DNA of 48,032 nt from an uncultured Gemmatimonadales bacterium (GCA_947259585.1 CAMYMV010000002.1:67925-115956), one strand, 5' to 3'; counted from the stretch's first letter, positions 1-9,061 are shown. Numbers and translations are program-made. Notes: generated by a model from the sequence alone, not told the origin.

Positions 1-298
1 CCGCGTCGATGGCATTGCCTCCTTCCCGGAGAACCGCCAGGCCTGCGGCGCTCGCGAGGGTGTCCGCGCTCACGACCATCCCGCGAGAGCCCGCGGCGGG
101 CGTCCGGTCGGCCGGGAAGGGCCAGCCCGCGGGGAAGAGAGCGGTGCTCGTGTCGGCCCGCTCGGCCGTCTTTGCCTGAGTTCCGACCGGTGCGGTACCG
201 GCGGCGGTGCCGGTGGCCCAGGCCGGCTGGCCCCCGAGCGTGATGAGTGATCCCAGGGCCAGGAAGGCCAGGGAAGCGAGGCGGCGGGCTATCGACAT
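1..298 (-). CDS. ggt: Gamma-glutamyltransferase, N-terminal part (cut by window edge)
   Basis: Reading the minus strand from the ATG at 298 gives an N-terminal signal peptide (MSIARRLASLAFLALGS..., cleavage probably after AWA near residue 28). A linker follows, then the segment GMVVSADTLASAAGLAVLRE followed by GGNAIDA. That G-M-V-(V/A)-(S/A)...G...L..GGNAIDA pattern is the hallmark of the start of the mature gamma-glutamyltranspeptidase large subunit, a periplasmic Ntn hydrolase that cleaves glutathione and other gamma-glutamyl compounds. Only about 99 codons are present, so the catalytic Thr of the small subunit lies outside the window. The gene begins 4 bp after the nth stop codon, so the two are probably co-transcribed. 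The family is recognised from a short but characteristic segment. Confidence 0.8.
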   Translation of the reverse strand, partial: MSIARRLASLAFLALGSLITLGGQPAWATGTAAGTAPVGTQAKTAERADTSTALFPAGWPFPADRTPAAGSRGMVVSADTLASAAGLAVLREGGNAIDA

Positions 299-302
299 GC
301 GC

Positions 303-980
303 TCAATCTCCGTTCGCTCCGACGCGGGGGCATATCTCGGCGATCTCGCACCGCCCGCACTCCGGACGCCTGGCCCGGCAGGTGGAACGACCGTGTCTGA
401 TAAGCTGGACGTGGAGGGAGAAGCGGAGATCCGGAGCGACAATCTCGTTCAGTATCTCGTGGGCCTTCTCGGGCGACGCGTTCGGCGGCACGATCCCGAG
501 GCGCTTCGCGAGCCTGTGGACGTGGGTGTCGACCGGCATGACCGGGCGTCCGAGAGAGAAACAAAGGACGCAAGCGGCCGTCTTCGTCCCGACGCCCTTG
601 ATCGAGGTGAGGTATTCCAGGGCCCGGTCATCGGGCAGGTCCCGAAGGTGATCCAGGCTCGGCACCCCCTTCTCACCGAGCGTCTCGAGCACTCTCAGGA
701 TCGTCTCGCTCTTCTGGGCGGCCAGGCCCGCGGTACGGATCGTCTGCTCCAGCGGCTCACGACCCTTCGCACGCACGTCGTCCCACCCGGCATAGCTCTC
801 CTGCAGGTTCGCCCAGGCTCGATCGCGATTCACGTCGGTGGTGTTCTGGCTGAGGATCGTGAGGATCAACTCGTCCAGCGGGTCGAGGCGCGGCTTACGC
901 GCGCTGCCGTAGCTAGCTCGCAGCTCCGCTTCGATCCGTTCGGTGAGGCGCGTTGCCGCCTCCGGGCTAACCGGTCTCAC
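303..980 (-). CDS. nth: Endonuclease III (DNA glycosylase/AP lyase)
   Basis: A 225-residue protein of the HhH-GPD superfamily that removes oxidised pyrimidines in base-excision repair; E. coli Nth is 211 residues. The helix-hairpin-helix with its catalytic lysine is present (LTSIKGVGTKTAACVL), followed by the catalytic aspartate in PVDTHVHRLAKRLG. The C-terminus carries the four cysteines of a [4Fe-4S] cluster in the family spacing C-x6-C-x2-C-x5-C (CRARRPECGRCEIAEIC). The start is a GTG with an AGGAG just upstream (983-987 on the opposite strand), although the spacing is very short. It runs into ggt on the same strand and is divergent from the murQ operon, with about 130 bp between the two starts. 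Confidence 0.95.
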   Translation of the reverse strand: MRPVSPEAATRLTERIEAELRASYGSARKPRLDPLDELILTILSQNTTDVNRDRAWANLQESYAGWDDVRAKGREPLEQTIRTAGLAAQKSETILRVLETLGEKGVPSLDHLRDLPDDRALEYLTSIKGVGTKTAACVLCFSLGRPVMPVDTHVHRLAKRLGIVPPNASPEKAHEILNEIVAPDLRFSLHVQLIRHGRSTCRARRPECGRCEIAEICPRVGANGD

Positions 981-1109
981 GCTCCTATCGGCCGTTCGTC
1001 GGGGCTCATACCTTCCGCTTCATCATCCGGCCCGCGGGGCGCTCGCCCGACGGCCGGAAGCACCCTCGAAGTTAGAGAGCGGTTATCAGCCGGCAAAGGA
1101 GGAGTCGAT

Positions 1110-2546
1110 TTGGGGAAGGACCCTCGTCTGACCGAAGCCGGTAACCCGGCCACGGCGCGGATCGATCGAGCCACGGCGAGGGAGATCGTCGATCTGATCA
1201 ACTCCGAGGACGCTCGTGTCGCGTCGGCCGTGGCGCGCGAGTCGGAGGCGATCGCTCGCCTGATCGACGAGGTGGAGCGGAGGATCCGCATCGGGGGTCG
1301 GCTGATCTACGTCGGGGCGGGCACGAGCGGACGCCTCGGAGTCCTAGATGCGTCGGAGTGTCCTCCCACCTTCGGCACCGACCCGGATCTCGTCAAAGGC
1401 GTTATCGCCGGGGGGGCACCCGCCCTCGAGGCGAGCATGGAAGGGGTCGAGGACGACGAAGCGGCCGGCAGCGCATCCATCGACGCGCTCGGGGTCGGTG
1501 CGGAGGACTTCGTGCTCGGCATCGCGGCGTCCGCCACGACGCCCTTCGTCCAGGCCGCGCTCATCGAAGCCCGGGAGCGGGGGGCGAGGATCGGACTTCT
1601 GAGCTTTACCCCGCCGCCGGAGAGCCTCGCGCGGCTCGCGGATGTGACCATCACGCCGATCGTCGGCCCGGAGGCGATCGCCGGGTCGACCCGGATGAAG
1701 GCGGGGACGGCGACGAAGCTCGTCCTGAACACGCTGACGACGGGCGTGATGGTCCGGCTCGGCAAGGTGCATCGCAACCTGATGGTGGATCTGCAGGCTG
1801 TGAGCCGGAAGCTCGTGGGCCGCAGCATCCGTATCGTCCGGGAGGTGAGCGGCGTCGATGAGCATACCGCCCGGCAGCTCCTCGCCGCAGCCGGCGGTTC
1901 GAGCAAGATCGCGATCGCCATGCACGAGCTGCGCGCCTCCCGGGCCTTGGCCGAGCGTGTCGTGGATGAGTGCAGCGGATTGCTGAGTGAGGCGATCGAA
2001 CGCTACGCGGATCGTCCGCTGCCATATTACGCGGGCTATCCTGAGACCTTCGGCGAAGAGGATACCCGCCTTCTCGCCGCGCGCCTCAGGGCGGCGCCCG
2101 ATCGCCTCCGAAGGGCCGCCGAGCACGAGGCCCCGCCGGAGAGGCGAACCGCGCGGTGGGGCGCGCGGGAGCACCTGGCCCACCTCATCGAATGCGAGAC
2201 CGCCGCCTTCCGGCCTCGTGTCGACAGGATCCTGGAGACGGAGGAACCGGGCTTCGAGGACTGGGAGCCCTCTCCAGACCCCGCGGGAGAAGGGGACGCG
2301 GAGCAGCTTCTCGACGTCTTCCACACCGAGCGATCACGAACGTGCGCTCTGCTCGAGCCGCTGAGCGATCGGGGGTGGGCCCGGTCCGCCACGATCGGAG
2401 ACGAGCGCATCACGCTGTACCAGTTTCTCCGCGGTGTCGCCCACCATGACGAGGCGCACGCCGTCAGGATCCGCGAGCGGATTCACTCGGACCTCATGTG
2501 CCCGTCGGCCGGGTCGGCGAGCGTCCTCTCCGAGCCGGGGAGCTGA
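1110..2546 (+). CDS. murQ: N-acetylmuramic acid 6-phosphate etherase fused to a C-terminal DinB-like domain
   Basis: Residues about 5-295 are MurQ, a SIS-fold lyase that cleaves the lactyl ether of MurNAc-6-phosphate to give GlcNAc-6-phosphate in the cytoplasm. Visible motifs are LTEAGNPAT near the N-terminus, GAGTSGRLG, and DASECPPTFG, whose glutamate is residue 83, the same number as the catalytic Glu in E. coli MurQ. GSTRMKAGTATK also matches. Residues about 315-465 are not part of MurQ. They look like a DinB/DinB_2 four-helix domain, with WGAREHLAHLIECE and VAHHDEAHAVRIRE supplying the three histidines typical of that metal-binding fold. I chose TTG at 1110 because AAAGGAGG lies 7 nt upstream and the MurQ homology begins within a few residues. 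An upstream in-frame extension exists but has no RBS or homology. The 478-residue length (MurQ alone is about 300) supports a fusion. It is the first gene of the recycling operon, 4 nt before anmK. Confidence 0.9.
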   Translation: MGKDPRLTEAGNPATARIDRATAREIVDLINSEDARVASAVARESEAIARLIDEVERRIRIGGRLIYVGAGTSGRLGVLDASECPPTFGTDPDLVKGVIAGGAPALEASMEGVEDDEAAGSASIDALGVGAEDFVLGIAASATTPFVQAALIEARERGARIGLLSFTPPPESLARLADVTITPIVGPEAIAGSTRMKAGTATKLVLNTLTTGVMVRLGKVHRNLMVDLQAVSRKLVGRSIRIVREVSGVDEHTARQLLAAAGGSSKIAIAMHELRASRALAERVVDECSGLLSEAIERYADRPLPYYAGYPETFGEEDTRLLAARLRAAPDRLRRAAEHEAPPERRTARWGAREHLAHLIECETAAFRPRVDRILETEEPGFEDWEPSPDPAGEGDAEQLLDVFHTERSRTCALLEPLSDRGWARSATIGDERITLYQFLRGVAHHDEAHAVRIRERIHSDLMCPSAGSASVLSEPGS

Positions 2547-2550
2547 GGGC

Positions 2551-3681
2551 GTGCTCTACGCCGGCGTGATGTCCGGTACATCCCTGGACGGCATCGATGT
2601 AGCCGTAACGGAGCTCACGGGGGAGGAGGAGAGCCCGGGCGAGGCCTCGCTGGTCGGCTTCCGGACCGTTCCCTACGGAGAGCCGTTGCGCGACAGGCTC
2701 GCGGCGGCCGTGGAGGGGGCGCGCGCGGATGAGATCTGCCGGCTGAACTTCGAGCTCGGGCGGCGTCTCGCCGAGGCTGTCGAGATCACGCTCGCCGACC
2801 TCTCCCTGGCACCGGGAGCGCTGGTCGCGATCGGCAGTCATGGCCAGACGATCTGGCACGATCCTCCGGCCGAAGCGCCCGGAAGCACCTTGCAGCTGGG
2901 AGAGCCGGCCGTGATGGCGGAGACCCTCGGCGTTCCGGTCGTGGCCGACTTTCGTGTCCGTGACATGGCGGCGGGCGGACACGGGGCGCCCCTCACCCCC
3001 TACTTCGACTGGCTGCTGCTCTCCTCGCCGACGGTCTCCAGGGTCGTTCAGAACATCGGCGGGATGGCGAACGTGACCTGGTTGCCCGCGAGCGGCGAGG
3101 CCCTGAGGGGCGAACGGATCGCCTTCGACACAGGACCTGGCGTCGCGTTGATCGACCAGGCGGTGCGCGAGCTCACGGCCGGCGAGGAGGGGTACGATCG
3201 CGACGGAGAGCGTGCAGCCAGAGGCCGGGTCCTGGATGGCCCTCTCGGCGAGTGGCTGGAGGATCCTTTCTTTCGGCTTCCCCCGCCTCGAAGCACCGGC
3301 CGGGAGCGCTTCGGCGCTCCACGTCTCAGGGAGTGGCTCGAGCGGCATTCCGAGCAGCGCGACGAGGATCTGATCGCGACACTGACCGAGCTCACGGCGA
3401 GCACGATCGCCGGAAGCTACCGGCTGGCCGAGCTCGAACCCGGGGAGGCCTACCTGTGCGGCGGTGGGGCCAGAAACCCGTCGATCCGGGAAAGACTCCA
3501 AGGGCTGCTGCCGGACGTCTCGATCCTGACTCTGGATGCGCTCGGCTGGGACGGCGACGCCCGGGAGGCCGCCGCCTTCGCTCTGCTGGCCCGCCAACAC
3601 CACCTGGGGATACCGATCGACCTCGGGTGGGCGACCGGCGCTCCGGGATCCCGCGTCCTGGGCAAGTGGGTCCCGGCGTGA
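2551..3681 (+). CDS. anmK: Anhydro-N-acetylmuramic acid kinase
   Basis: A 376-residue ASKHA-fold kinase, the usual family length. It opens and phosphorylates 1,6-anhydro-MurNAc to MurNAc-6-phosphate, the substrate of the preceding gene product. Motifs in order are GVMSGTSLDGIDVA at the N-terminus, GSHGQTIWHDP, LGEPAVMAE, VADFRVRDMAAGGHGAPLTP, NIGGMANVT, FDTGPGVALIDQ and LCGGGARNPSI. These are the phosphate-binding and sugar-binding signatures of AnmK. The start is GTG at 2551, just after the murQ stop, with GGAGC overlapping the murQ stop region. The 3' end overlaps the GTG of nagZ (GTGA). The order murQ-anmK-nagZ gives three consecutive steps of cell-wall sugar recycling. Confidence 0.96.
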   Translation: MLYAGVMSGTSLDGIDVAVTELTGEEESPGEASLVGFRTVPYGEPLRDRLAAAVEGARADEICRLNFELGRRLAEAVEITLADLSLAPGALVAIGSHGQTIWHDPPAEAPGSTLQLGEPAVMAETLGVPVVADFRVRDMAAGGHGAPLTPYFDWLLLSSPTVSRVVQNIGGMANVTWLPASGEALRGERIAFDTGPGVALIDQAVRELTAGEEGYDRDGERAARGRVLDGPLGEWLEDPFFRLPPPRSTGRERFGAPRLREWLERHSEQRDEDLIATLTELTASTIAGSYRLAELEPGEAYLCGGGARNPSIRERLQGLLPDVSILTLDALGWDGDAREAAAFALLARQHHLGIPIDLGWATGAPGSRVLGKWVPA

Positions 3682-5231
3682 GCTCAGCCTCACCGGCCCT
3701 CCTTGTCATCGAAGCCCTGCGACTCGACCGTGAGCCCGTTGATCAGGCGCGGCGACGGGCACTCGGGGCGCTGGAGCTGGGCGTGGGAGGCTTCATCCTC
3801 TTCGGGGGTCGAGCCGGGGAGGTGGCGCTCCTTCTGGAAGAGATCCGCGCGGCCGCGGGCCGCGCCCTCTGGCTCGCGGCCGACCTCGAGCGCGGGGCCG
3901 GCCAGCAGTTCGCCGGCCTTACCTCTCTGCCCCCGCCCGCGGCGCTGGCTCACGCTCCCGACCCCGTCGAGGCGGCTCGCGTGGCGGGAGAGATCACCGG
4001 GAGGGAAGCCAGCGAGCTCGGGATCAACTGGGTGCTGGCCCCGGTGCTCGACCTGGACATCTCGGCCGACAACCCGATCGTCGGCACGCGGAGCTTCGGC
4101 TCGGATCCGGGCGCCGTCGCGCGGCTCGGCCGTGCGTGGATCGACTCCTGTCAGAGCCAGGGGCCGGCCGCCTGTGCCAAGCATTTCCCCGGGCACGGCC
4201 GCACCGTGAGAGATTCGCACCTGGAGCTGCCGGTCGTAGAGGCCTCGCCCGACGAGTTGAACGAGGACCTCGAGCCCTTTGTCGAGACGGCCGGCGTCGT
4301 CGCGACCGTAATGGCCGCCCACGTGACGTATCCCTCCCTCTCACCGGGTGCCCGGACGCCGGATCGCACGCTGCCGGCGAGCCGAGACCCGGCCATCCTG
4401 CGGGGGCTGCTTCGCGAGAGGCTCGGCTTCGAAGGCCTGGTCGTCTCGGATGCGCTCATCATGGGCGGTTTTGCCGATCCCGAGCTGGAAGGGCCGGCGG
4501 CCGTGGAGGCGGTGGCAGCCGGCTGCGATCTCTTGCTGTACCCGGGCGATACGGCAGGTGTAGCGGAGGCTCTTCGCCAGGCCGCGGATGACGATCCGGC
4601 GCTCGCCGCCCGCCTGTCGGTCGCGGTCACGCACAGCGGTCGCGTGCTCGGAGAGCGGGAAGCGGTGATTCGAGCGGCACCCGCCCCGGGCGGAGACGCG
4701 GAGAGTCGGGCCGACGAGCTCGCCGAGCGCAGCCTCATGATCCACGGGTCCGCGCCGGCCGGGGCGGATCCAGTCGTCGCGGCCGCGGCCGGGCTCCGCA
4801 GGGGCCGGCCCGTGGTCGTGCGCGCCCTCTCCGATGACCGCGAGCTTCCCGGTTCGGCATCGCTCGGGGAGGCCTTCACGGAGACGCTCCGGGGGCTCGG
4901 CTGGGAGGCGAGGCTGGAGAGCGCTCCGGGGACGGGGACGGGAATCGGGAGTGAGTCCGAGCAGGTGGTCATCCTGGTCGCATCTTCCCCCCAGGCCTTC
5001 AAGGGATACGCGGGGCTGACTGCGGAGAACGAAGCGGCGTTGAGGGGAGAGCTTGGGGCGGACAGGGGAGCGCCCGCCTGTCTGGTCGTCCTGGCCCATC
5101 GGCGGCTGCTCGAGCTGCTGGGCGTCCCCGGCGTCTGCGCCTGGTCCCCCGAGCCGCTCATGGAGCGGGCGGCCGCCCGGCGGCTGGACGCGGAGGCCGA
5201 CGTCGACTCCGGCCCATCGCGCCGGGAGTAG
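3678..5231 (+). CDS. nagZ: Beta-N-acetylhexosaminidase, glycoside hydrolase family 3
   Basis: A GH3 enzyme that removes GlcNAc from GlcNAc-anhydro-muropeptides. It shows the NagZ-specific signature KHFPGHG (168-174) followed by D179-S180-H181, the Asp-His acid/base loop that distinguishes NagZ from other GH3 enzymes. The nucleophile is in VVSDAL (D258). The protein is 517 residues, longer than E. coli NagZ (341). The extra C-terminal region (about 330-517) resembles a degenerate GH3 C-terminal domain, as in the larger Gram-positive NagZ enzymes. I see no signal peptide, so a cytoplasmic location is inferred. GTG at 3678 overlaps the anmK stop codon and places the first strand (PALLVIEALRL) correctly; longer in-frame readings would run through anmK. 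The symporter gene follows 6 nt downstream. Confidence 0.92.
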   Translation: MSSASPALLVIEALRLDREPVDQARRRALGALELGVGGFILFGGRAGEVALLLEEIRAAAGRALWLAADLERGAGQQFAGLTSLPPPAALAHAPDPVEAARVAGEITGREASELGINWVLAPVLDLDISADNPIVGTRSFGSDPGAVARLGRAWIDSCQSQGPAACAKHFPGHGRTVRDSHLELPVVEASPDELNEDLEPFVETAGVVATVMAAHVTYPSLSPGARTPDRTLPASRDPAILRGLLRERLGFEGLVVSDALIMGGFADPELEGPAAVEAVAAGCDLLLYPGDTAGVAEALRQAADDDPALAARLSVAVTHSGRVLGEREAVIRAAPAPGGDAESRADELAERSLMIHGSAPAGADPVVAAAAGLRRGRPVVVRALSDDRELPGSASLGEAFTETLRGLGWEARLESAPGTGTGIGSESEQVVILVASSPQAFKGYAGLTAENEAALRGELGADRGAPACLVVLAHRRLLELLGVPGVCAWSPEPLMERAAARRLDAEADVDSGPSRRE

Positions 5232-5237
5232 GCTGTC

Positions 5238-6980
5238 ATGCGCTTCTTCGACTGGGCGGTTGTGGGGGCCTATCTCGGGATCACCCTCGCCGTAGGCGTC
5301 TGGCTCTCCCGCCGGGCGAGCGGGGGGCTCGTGGACTTCTTCGTGAGCGGCCGCTCGCTCCGCTGGTGGCTGGCCGGCACCTCGATGGCCGCCACGACCT
5401 TCAGCGTCGACACGCCGTTGTACGTCACGGGTCTCGTTGCCCGGCGCGGGATCGCGGGAAACTGGGAGTGGTGGGCGTTCGCCCTCTCCCACGTCCTCCT
5501 CATCTACATCTTCGCCCGCCTCTGGCGGCGCGCCGAGGTCGTGACTGATGTGGAGCTGACCGAGCTGCGCTACGGCGGCCGTCCCGCCGCCGTTCTGCGC
5601 GCGAGCCGGGCGTTCCTGTTTGCCGTGCCGATCAACTGCATCGCCATCGGCTATGTGATGCTCGCCATGCGGAAGGTCATGGAGGCACTGGGATTGTTCG
5701 GCACGTTGCCGGTCTGGCTGCCGGGCGATGCCAGGCTGTGGGCCGTCATCGCCCTCAGCATCTTCGTCCTCGTCTACGCCGGGCTCTCCGGCCTGTGGGG
5801 TGTGGTCGCCACGGACTTCTTCCAGTTCGCGCTCGCCATGCTCGGCGCCATCATCGTCGCGGTCTTCGCCCTCCAGGAGATCGGCGGCGTCGTCGAGCTC
5901 AAGCGGCAGCTGGCCGAAGTCGGAAGAGCCGATGCCCTGCGGATGGTGCCGAGACCGGGCTCCGTGGACCTGCCTTTCGGGACGTTCCTGGCCTACCTCG
6001 GCATCCAGTGGTGGGCGTTCCGGCGCTCGGATGGCGGCGGCGAGTTCGTGCAGCGGCTCTCGGCCTGCCGCGATGAGAGAGAGGCCGAGCGCGCGGCCTG
6101 GCTGTTCAACATCCTCCACTACGTGGTCCGCGCGTGGCCATGGATCGTGGTCGCACTGGCCGCGGTCGTCATCTTCCCGGAGCTCATGGAGCCGGGTGGC
6201 GACCCGGAGCTCGGGTATCCGTTGCTCATGCTCCGGTACCTGCCCGTGGGCCTGCTCGGCCTGGTCGTCGCGTCCTTCGTGGCCGCGTTCATGTCGACCG
6301 TATCCACTCAGATCAACTGGGGCGCCAGCTATGTGGTAAACGACCTCTACGCGCGCTTCATCGATTCGGAGGCCACGCCGCGGAAGCTGGTGGCGCTGGG
6401 CCGCCTGGCGTCGGCGCTCATCGTGGCGCTCGCCGGGGCGGCGGCCTTCTACGCGGATGACGTGGGCAAGGTGTTCCGCTTCATGATCGCGATCGGTACC
6501 GGGCCCGGTGCCGTGCTCATCCTCCGCTGGTTCTGGTGGAGAGTGAACGCGTGGGCGGAGCTGGCTGCCATGTTCGCCGGGTTCGCGATCGCGCTCATCT
6601 CCTATCTTCCTGCCTGGGGCGACGTGAGCTTCGGCGCACGCCTGGCGATAACGGCTGGAGGGTCTGCCATGGTCTGGATACCCGTCATGTTTTTGACGGC
6701 ACCGGAGAAGGAGGAGACGCTCGAGGCGTTCTATCGCCGGGTCCGGCCCGGAGGTCCGGGCTGGTCCAGGTTCCGTACGCGCCTCGATCTCCAGCCGGTG
6801 ACGAGGTTGGGCGACGACCTCATCCGCACCGCCTGGGCGGCGATCGCGCTCATCGGCGGGATGCTCGCCGTGGGTGGGCTCGTGCTCGGCGAATGGCGAA
6901 CCGCCCTGTTCACCGGCGCGCTGGCCGCGGCAGGGATCGCCGGGTTGGCGAGGAGCGCCCCCAGGAGGGTGGCCGGGTGA
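5238..6980 (+). CDS. Sodium:solute symporter (SSS family), probable cell-wall sugar transporter
   Basis: A 580-residue integral membrane protein with about 13-14 hydrophobic segments. It begins WAVVGAYLGITLAVGVWLS and then shows the SSS hallmark region FFVSGRSLRWWLAGTSMAATTFS. The family imports sugars, amino acids or related solutes with Na+. Here it sits 6 nt after nagZ and overlaps the next gene by 4 nt, in an operon otherwise devoted to peptidoglycan recycling. Transport of an anhydro-muropeptide, MurNAc, GlcNAc or a related fragment is therefore the best inference, but the substrate cannot be read from the sequence. No AmpG-type permease is seen in the window, so this symporter may fill that role. 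The start is ATG at 5238 with GGGAG about 10 nt upstream. Confidence 0.88.
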   Translation: MRFFDWAVVGAYLGITLAVGVWLSRRASGGLVDFFVSGRSLRWWLAGTSMAATTFSVDTPLYVTGLVARRGIAGNWEWWAFALSHVLLIYIFARLWRRAEVVTDVELTELRYGGRPAAVLRASRAFLFAVPINCIAIGYVMLAMRKVMEALGLFGTLPVWLPGDARLWAVIALSIFVLVYAGLSGLWGVVATDFFQFALAMLGAIIVAVFALQEIGGVVELKRQLAEVGRADALRMVPRPGSVDLPFGTFLAYLGIQWWAFRRSDGGGEFVQRLSACRDEREAERAAWLFNILHYVVRAWPWIVVALAAVVIFPELMEPGGDPELGYPLLMLRYLPVGLLGLVVASFVAAFMSTVSTQINWGASYVVNDLYARFIDSEATPRKLVALGRLASALIVALAGAAAFYADDVGKVFRFMIAIGTGPGAVLILRWFWWRVNAWAELAAMFAGFAIALISYLPAWGDVSFGARLAITAGGSAMVWIPVMFLTAPEKEETLEAFYRRVRPGGPGWSRFRTRLDLQPVTRLGDDLIRTAWAAIALIGGMLAVGGLVLGEWRTALFTGALAAAGIAGLARSAPRRVAG

Positions 6981-9061
6981 GCCCCCTCGGCTCGAGGCCC
7001 GCCAGGCAAGCCCTCTGCCGAATCGTCGGCGGGTTGGGGATCGCCGTGATCCTGGCCTCCTGCTCGTCGCGACAGGCGGTCGAGCCGGAAGGCCGGCCGG
7101 CGGCCGAAGGCCCCGTGCGGCCCGCCGCCGAAGGGCCGCACGGGCCGGGTGCCGTTACCGGGGGGGAGGGACTGGAGCCTCGGCCGGCGAGAAGGCCGCT
7201 CCCGGAGCCCGTGAGGCTTCCACCGGTGCCTCGGGTTGCCGGTTCTCCGGCTCTTCGCGTCCAGTATCCCAGGAGCCTCGACCGGATCGCTGTCCGGGAT
7301 TCCAACTTCATCTTCGGAACCGTGGGCACCGGAGACGCCGAGCTGCGGATCAACGGCGTCAGGGTGCCGGTGGAGGCGAACGGGGCGTTTCTCGCCTGGC
7401 TCGCCGTCCCGGCTCCAAGGCGGGATGACACGGCGGAGTACATCCTGGTGGCGAGCGGCCCGGGCGGGAGTGAGACGCTCCGCCACCGCGTCCGCCTGCC
7501 GCCCGAGCCGCTCGAGGGCCCGACCGGAGAGGTGTGGATCGATCCGGCCTCCCTGCCGGCGGAGATCGAGCGTTGGTTGACTCCCACCGACCCGCTGGAG
7601 TTCTCGGTGCGAGCCACGCCGGGGATCAGCGTCAGCGTGGCGCTGGGCGACGCCACTCTGGCGCTGCATGAAACGGGTCCCGGCGTGTATCGGGGCTCGC
7701 TCCTCATCCGAGAGATCATCGAGCGCTCGTGCACCGTTGCCCGAGATCAGGCTGCCCGAAGCGAGACCCGAGACCCGGCTCTCTCGTGCGGTCCGGGTCG
7801 AGTGGACACGCTCGAGGCGCGGGTCGTCGCGACCGACGGCGCCCGACAGTCGATCGAGAAGCGACGGTATCCGTTCGCCGTCCTCGATCCGGAGGCGCTT
7901 CCGATCGTGGCCCTGAGGGAGAAGCCCGATCCCGTGCACGGGTCCAGCGGCGTCGTCCCGGGTCGTCCCACGCCGTATGGTCCCTACCGGTGGCTCTTCC
8001 CGGACGGCGCCCGGGGGCAGGCGGATCGACGGCTGGGGGATCGGGTCCGGCTCAGGCTCTCTCCCGATCTCGAGACGTGGGTCACCGCGGATCACGTGGT
8101 CGTGGGAGAGGCCGCGGGGGTCCTCGAGGCGCGGGTCGGCTGGATCGAGGTAGAGGAAAAGTCTGTGGGCGTGACCGCCGTTCGGATCCCCCTGGACCGG
8201 CCGGTGCCGGCTCACGTCGAGGAACCGGAAGACCGGACGCTGCGGCTGACCCTGTACGCGGCGCTGGGCGAGACGGAGCGGATGGAATACGGCCGGTCAG
8301 AGAGCACCGGCGCCACGGAGTTGGAGAGCCTGGCCTGGGCGCAGCGCTCCGGCAGTCTCTACGAGCTCACCGTCCGTCTCGTCAGACCCGTTTGGGGGTA
8401 CCGACTGACCTACACGGTAGACAGGGAAGGGCGACCCGAGCTTCTCCTCGAGCTGCGCAACCCGCCGATCGTTGACGCGGACGCTCCCCTACGCGGACGC
8501 CGCATCGCGGTGGATGCCGGGCATCCGCCCGTCGGCTCCTTCGGCCCGACGGGATACTTCGAGGGCGACGCGAACCTGGCCATCGCCCGCCGGTTGGCGG
8601 CGCTCCTGGAGGAGGCGGGCGCGGAGCCGATCCTGACGCGGCGGGACACCATGCCGCTGGGGCTGTACGAGAGGACGGGCCTCGCGGTGCGGGCGGGCGC
8701 GGACCTGTTCGTGTCGATCCACAACAACGCGCTGCCCGATGGAATCCGGCCGTTCGGGGAAGAGGGCACGAGCACCTACTACTACCACCCCCACTCGAGG
8801 GCGCTCGCCCAGGCCGTGCAGACCGGTATGCTCGCCTCGATGGGACTGCAGGATCTGGGGATGCGCTGGGGCAGCTTCGCGGTCGCGCGGCTCCGGTGGA
8901 TGCCGAGCGTCCTCGCCGAGGGTGCATTCATGATGTTTCCGCGGCAGGAGGCGGCACTCAAAACGCGGGAGTTCCAGGACGCCTATGCGCGCGGCGTGCT
9001 GTGGGGAATCGAAGAGTTCCTGAGTGGCTACGCGTGGGAAGAGGGGAGCCAGGAGGAATGA
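6977..9061 (+). CDS. Lipoprotein N-acetylmuramoyl-L-alanine amidase (Amidase_3)
   Basis: A 694-residue zinc amidase that cleaves the MurNAc-L-Ala bond of peptidoglycan. The C-terminal Amidase_3 domain (about 505-685) keeps its zinc ligands: H516 in DAGH, E529 in YFEGDAN and H582 in SIHNN. The catalytic Glu is E648 in LAEGAF. The N-terminus is a lipoprotein signal with lipobox LASC (Cys29). A Pro/Glu/Gly-rich spacer of about 50 residues follows, then an Ig-like beta domain (DSNFIFGTVGTGDAELRING, continuing VRVPV), another beta-rich stretch (LEFSVRATPGISVSVALGDA), and an AMIN-like beta region just before the catalytic domain. It is thus probably membrane-anchored and periplasmic. GTG at 6977 overlaps the symporter stop (GTGA), with AGGAGGG 7 nt upstream. 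An earlier in-frame start would lie inside the symporter gene. Confidence 0.9.
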   Translation: MSPLGSRPARQALCRIVGGLGIAVILASCSSRQAVEPEGRPAAEGPVRPAAEGPHGPGAVTGGEGLEPRPARRPLPEPVRLPPVPRVAGSPALRVQYPRSLDRIAVRDSNFIFGTVGTGDAELRINGVRVPVEANGAFLAWLAVPAPRRDDTAEYILVASGPGGSETLRHRVRLPPEPLEGPTGEVWIDPASLPAEIERWLTPTDPLEFSVRATPGISVSVALGDATLALHETGPGVYRGSLLIREIIERSCTVARDQAARSETRDPALSCGPGRVDTLEARVVATDGARQSIEKRRYPFAVLDPEALPIVALREKPDPVHGSSGVVPGRPTPYGPYRWLFPDGARGQADRRLGDRVRLRLSPDLETWVTADHVVVGEAAGVLEARVGWIEVEEKSVGVTAVRIPLDRPVPAHVEEPEDRTLRLTLYAALGETERMEYGRSESTGATELESLAWAQRSGSLYELTVRLVRPVWGYRLTYTVDREGRPELLLELRNPPIVDADAPLRGRRIAVDAGHPPVGSFGPTGYFEGDANLAIARRLAALLEEAGAEPILTRRDTMPLGLYERTGLAVRAGADLFVSIHNNALPDGIRPFGEEGTSTYYYHPHSRALAQAVQTGMLASMGLQDLGMRWGSFAVARLRWMPSVLAEGAFMMFPRQEAALKTREFQDAYARGVLWGIEEFLSGYAWEEGSQEE

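Noticed and set aside
4341..6119. Long minus-strand open frame (592 codons) over nagZ and the symporter gene
   Set aside because: It is the complement of two clearly identified genes. Its composition is Arg/Pro/Gly/Glu-rich without domains, as expected for an antisense frame in GC-rich DNA.
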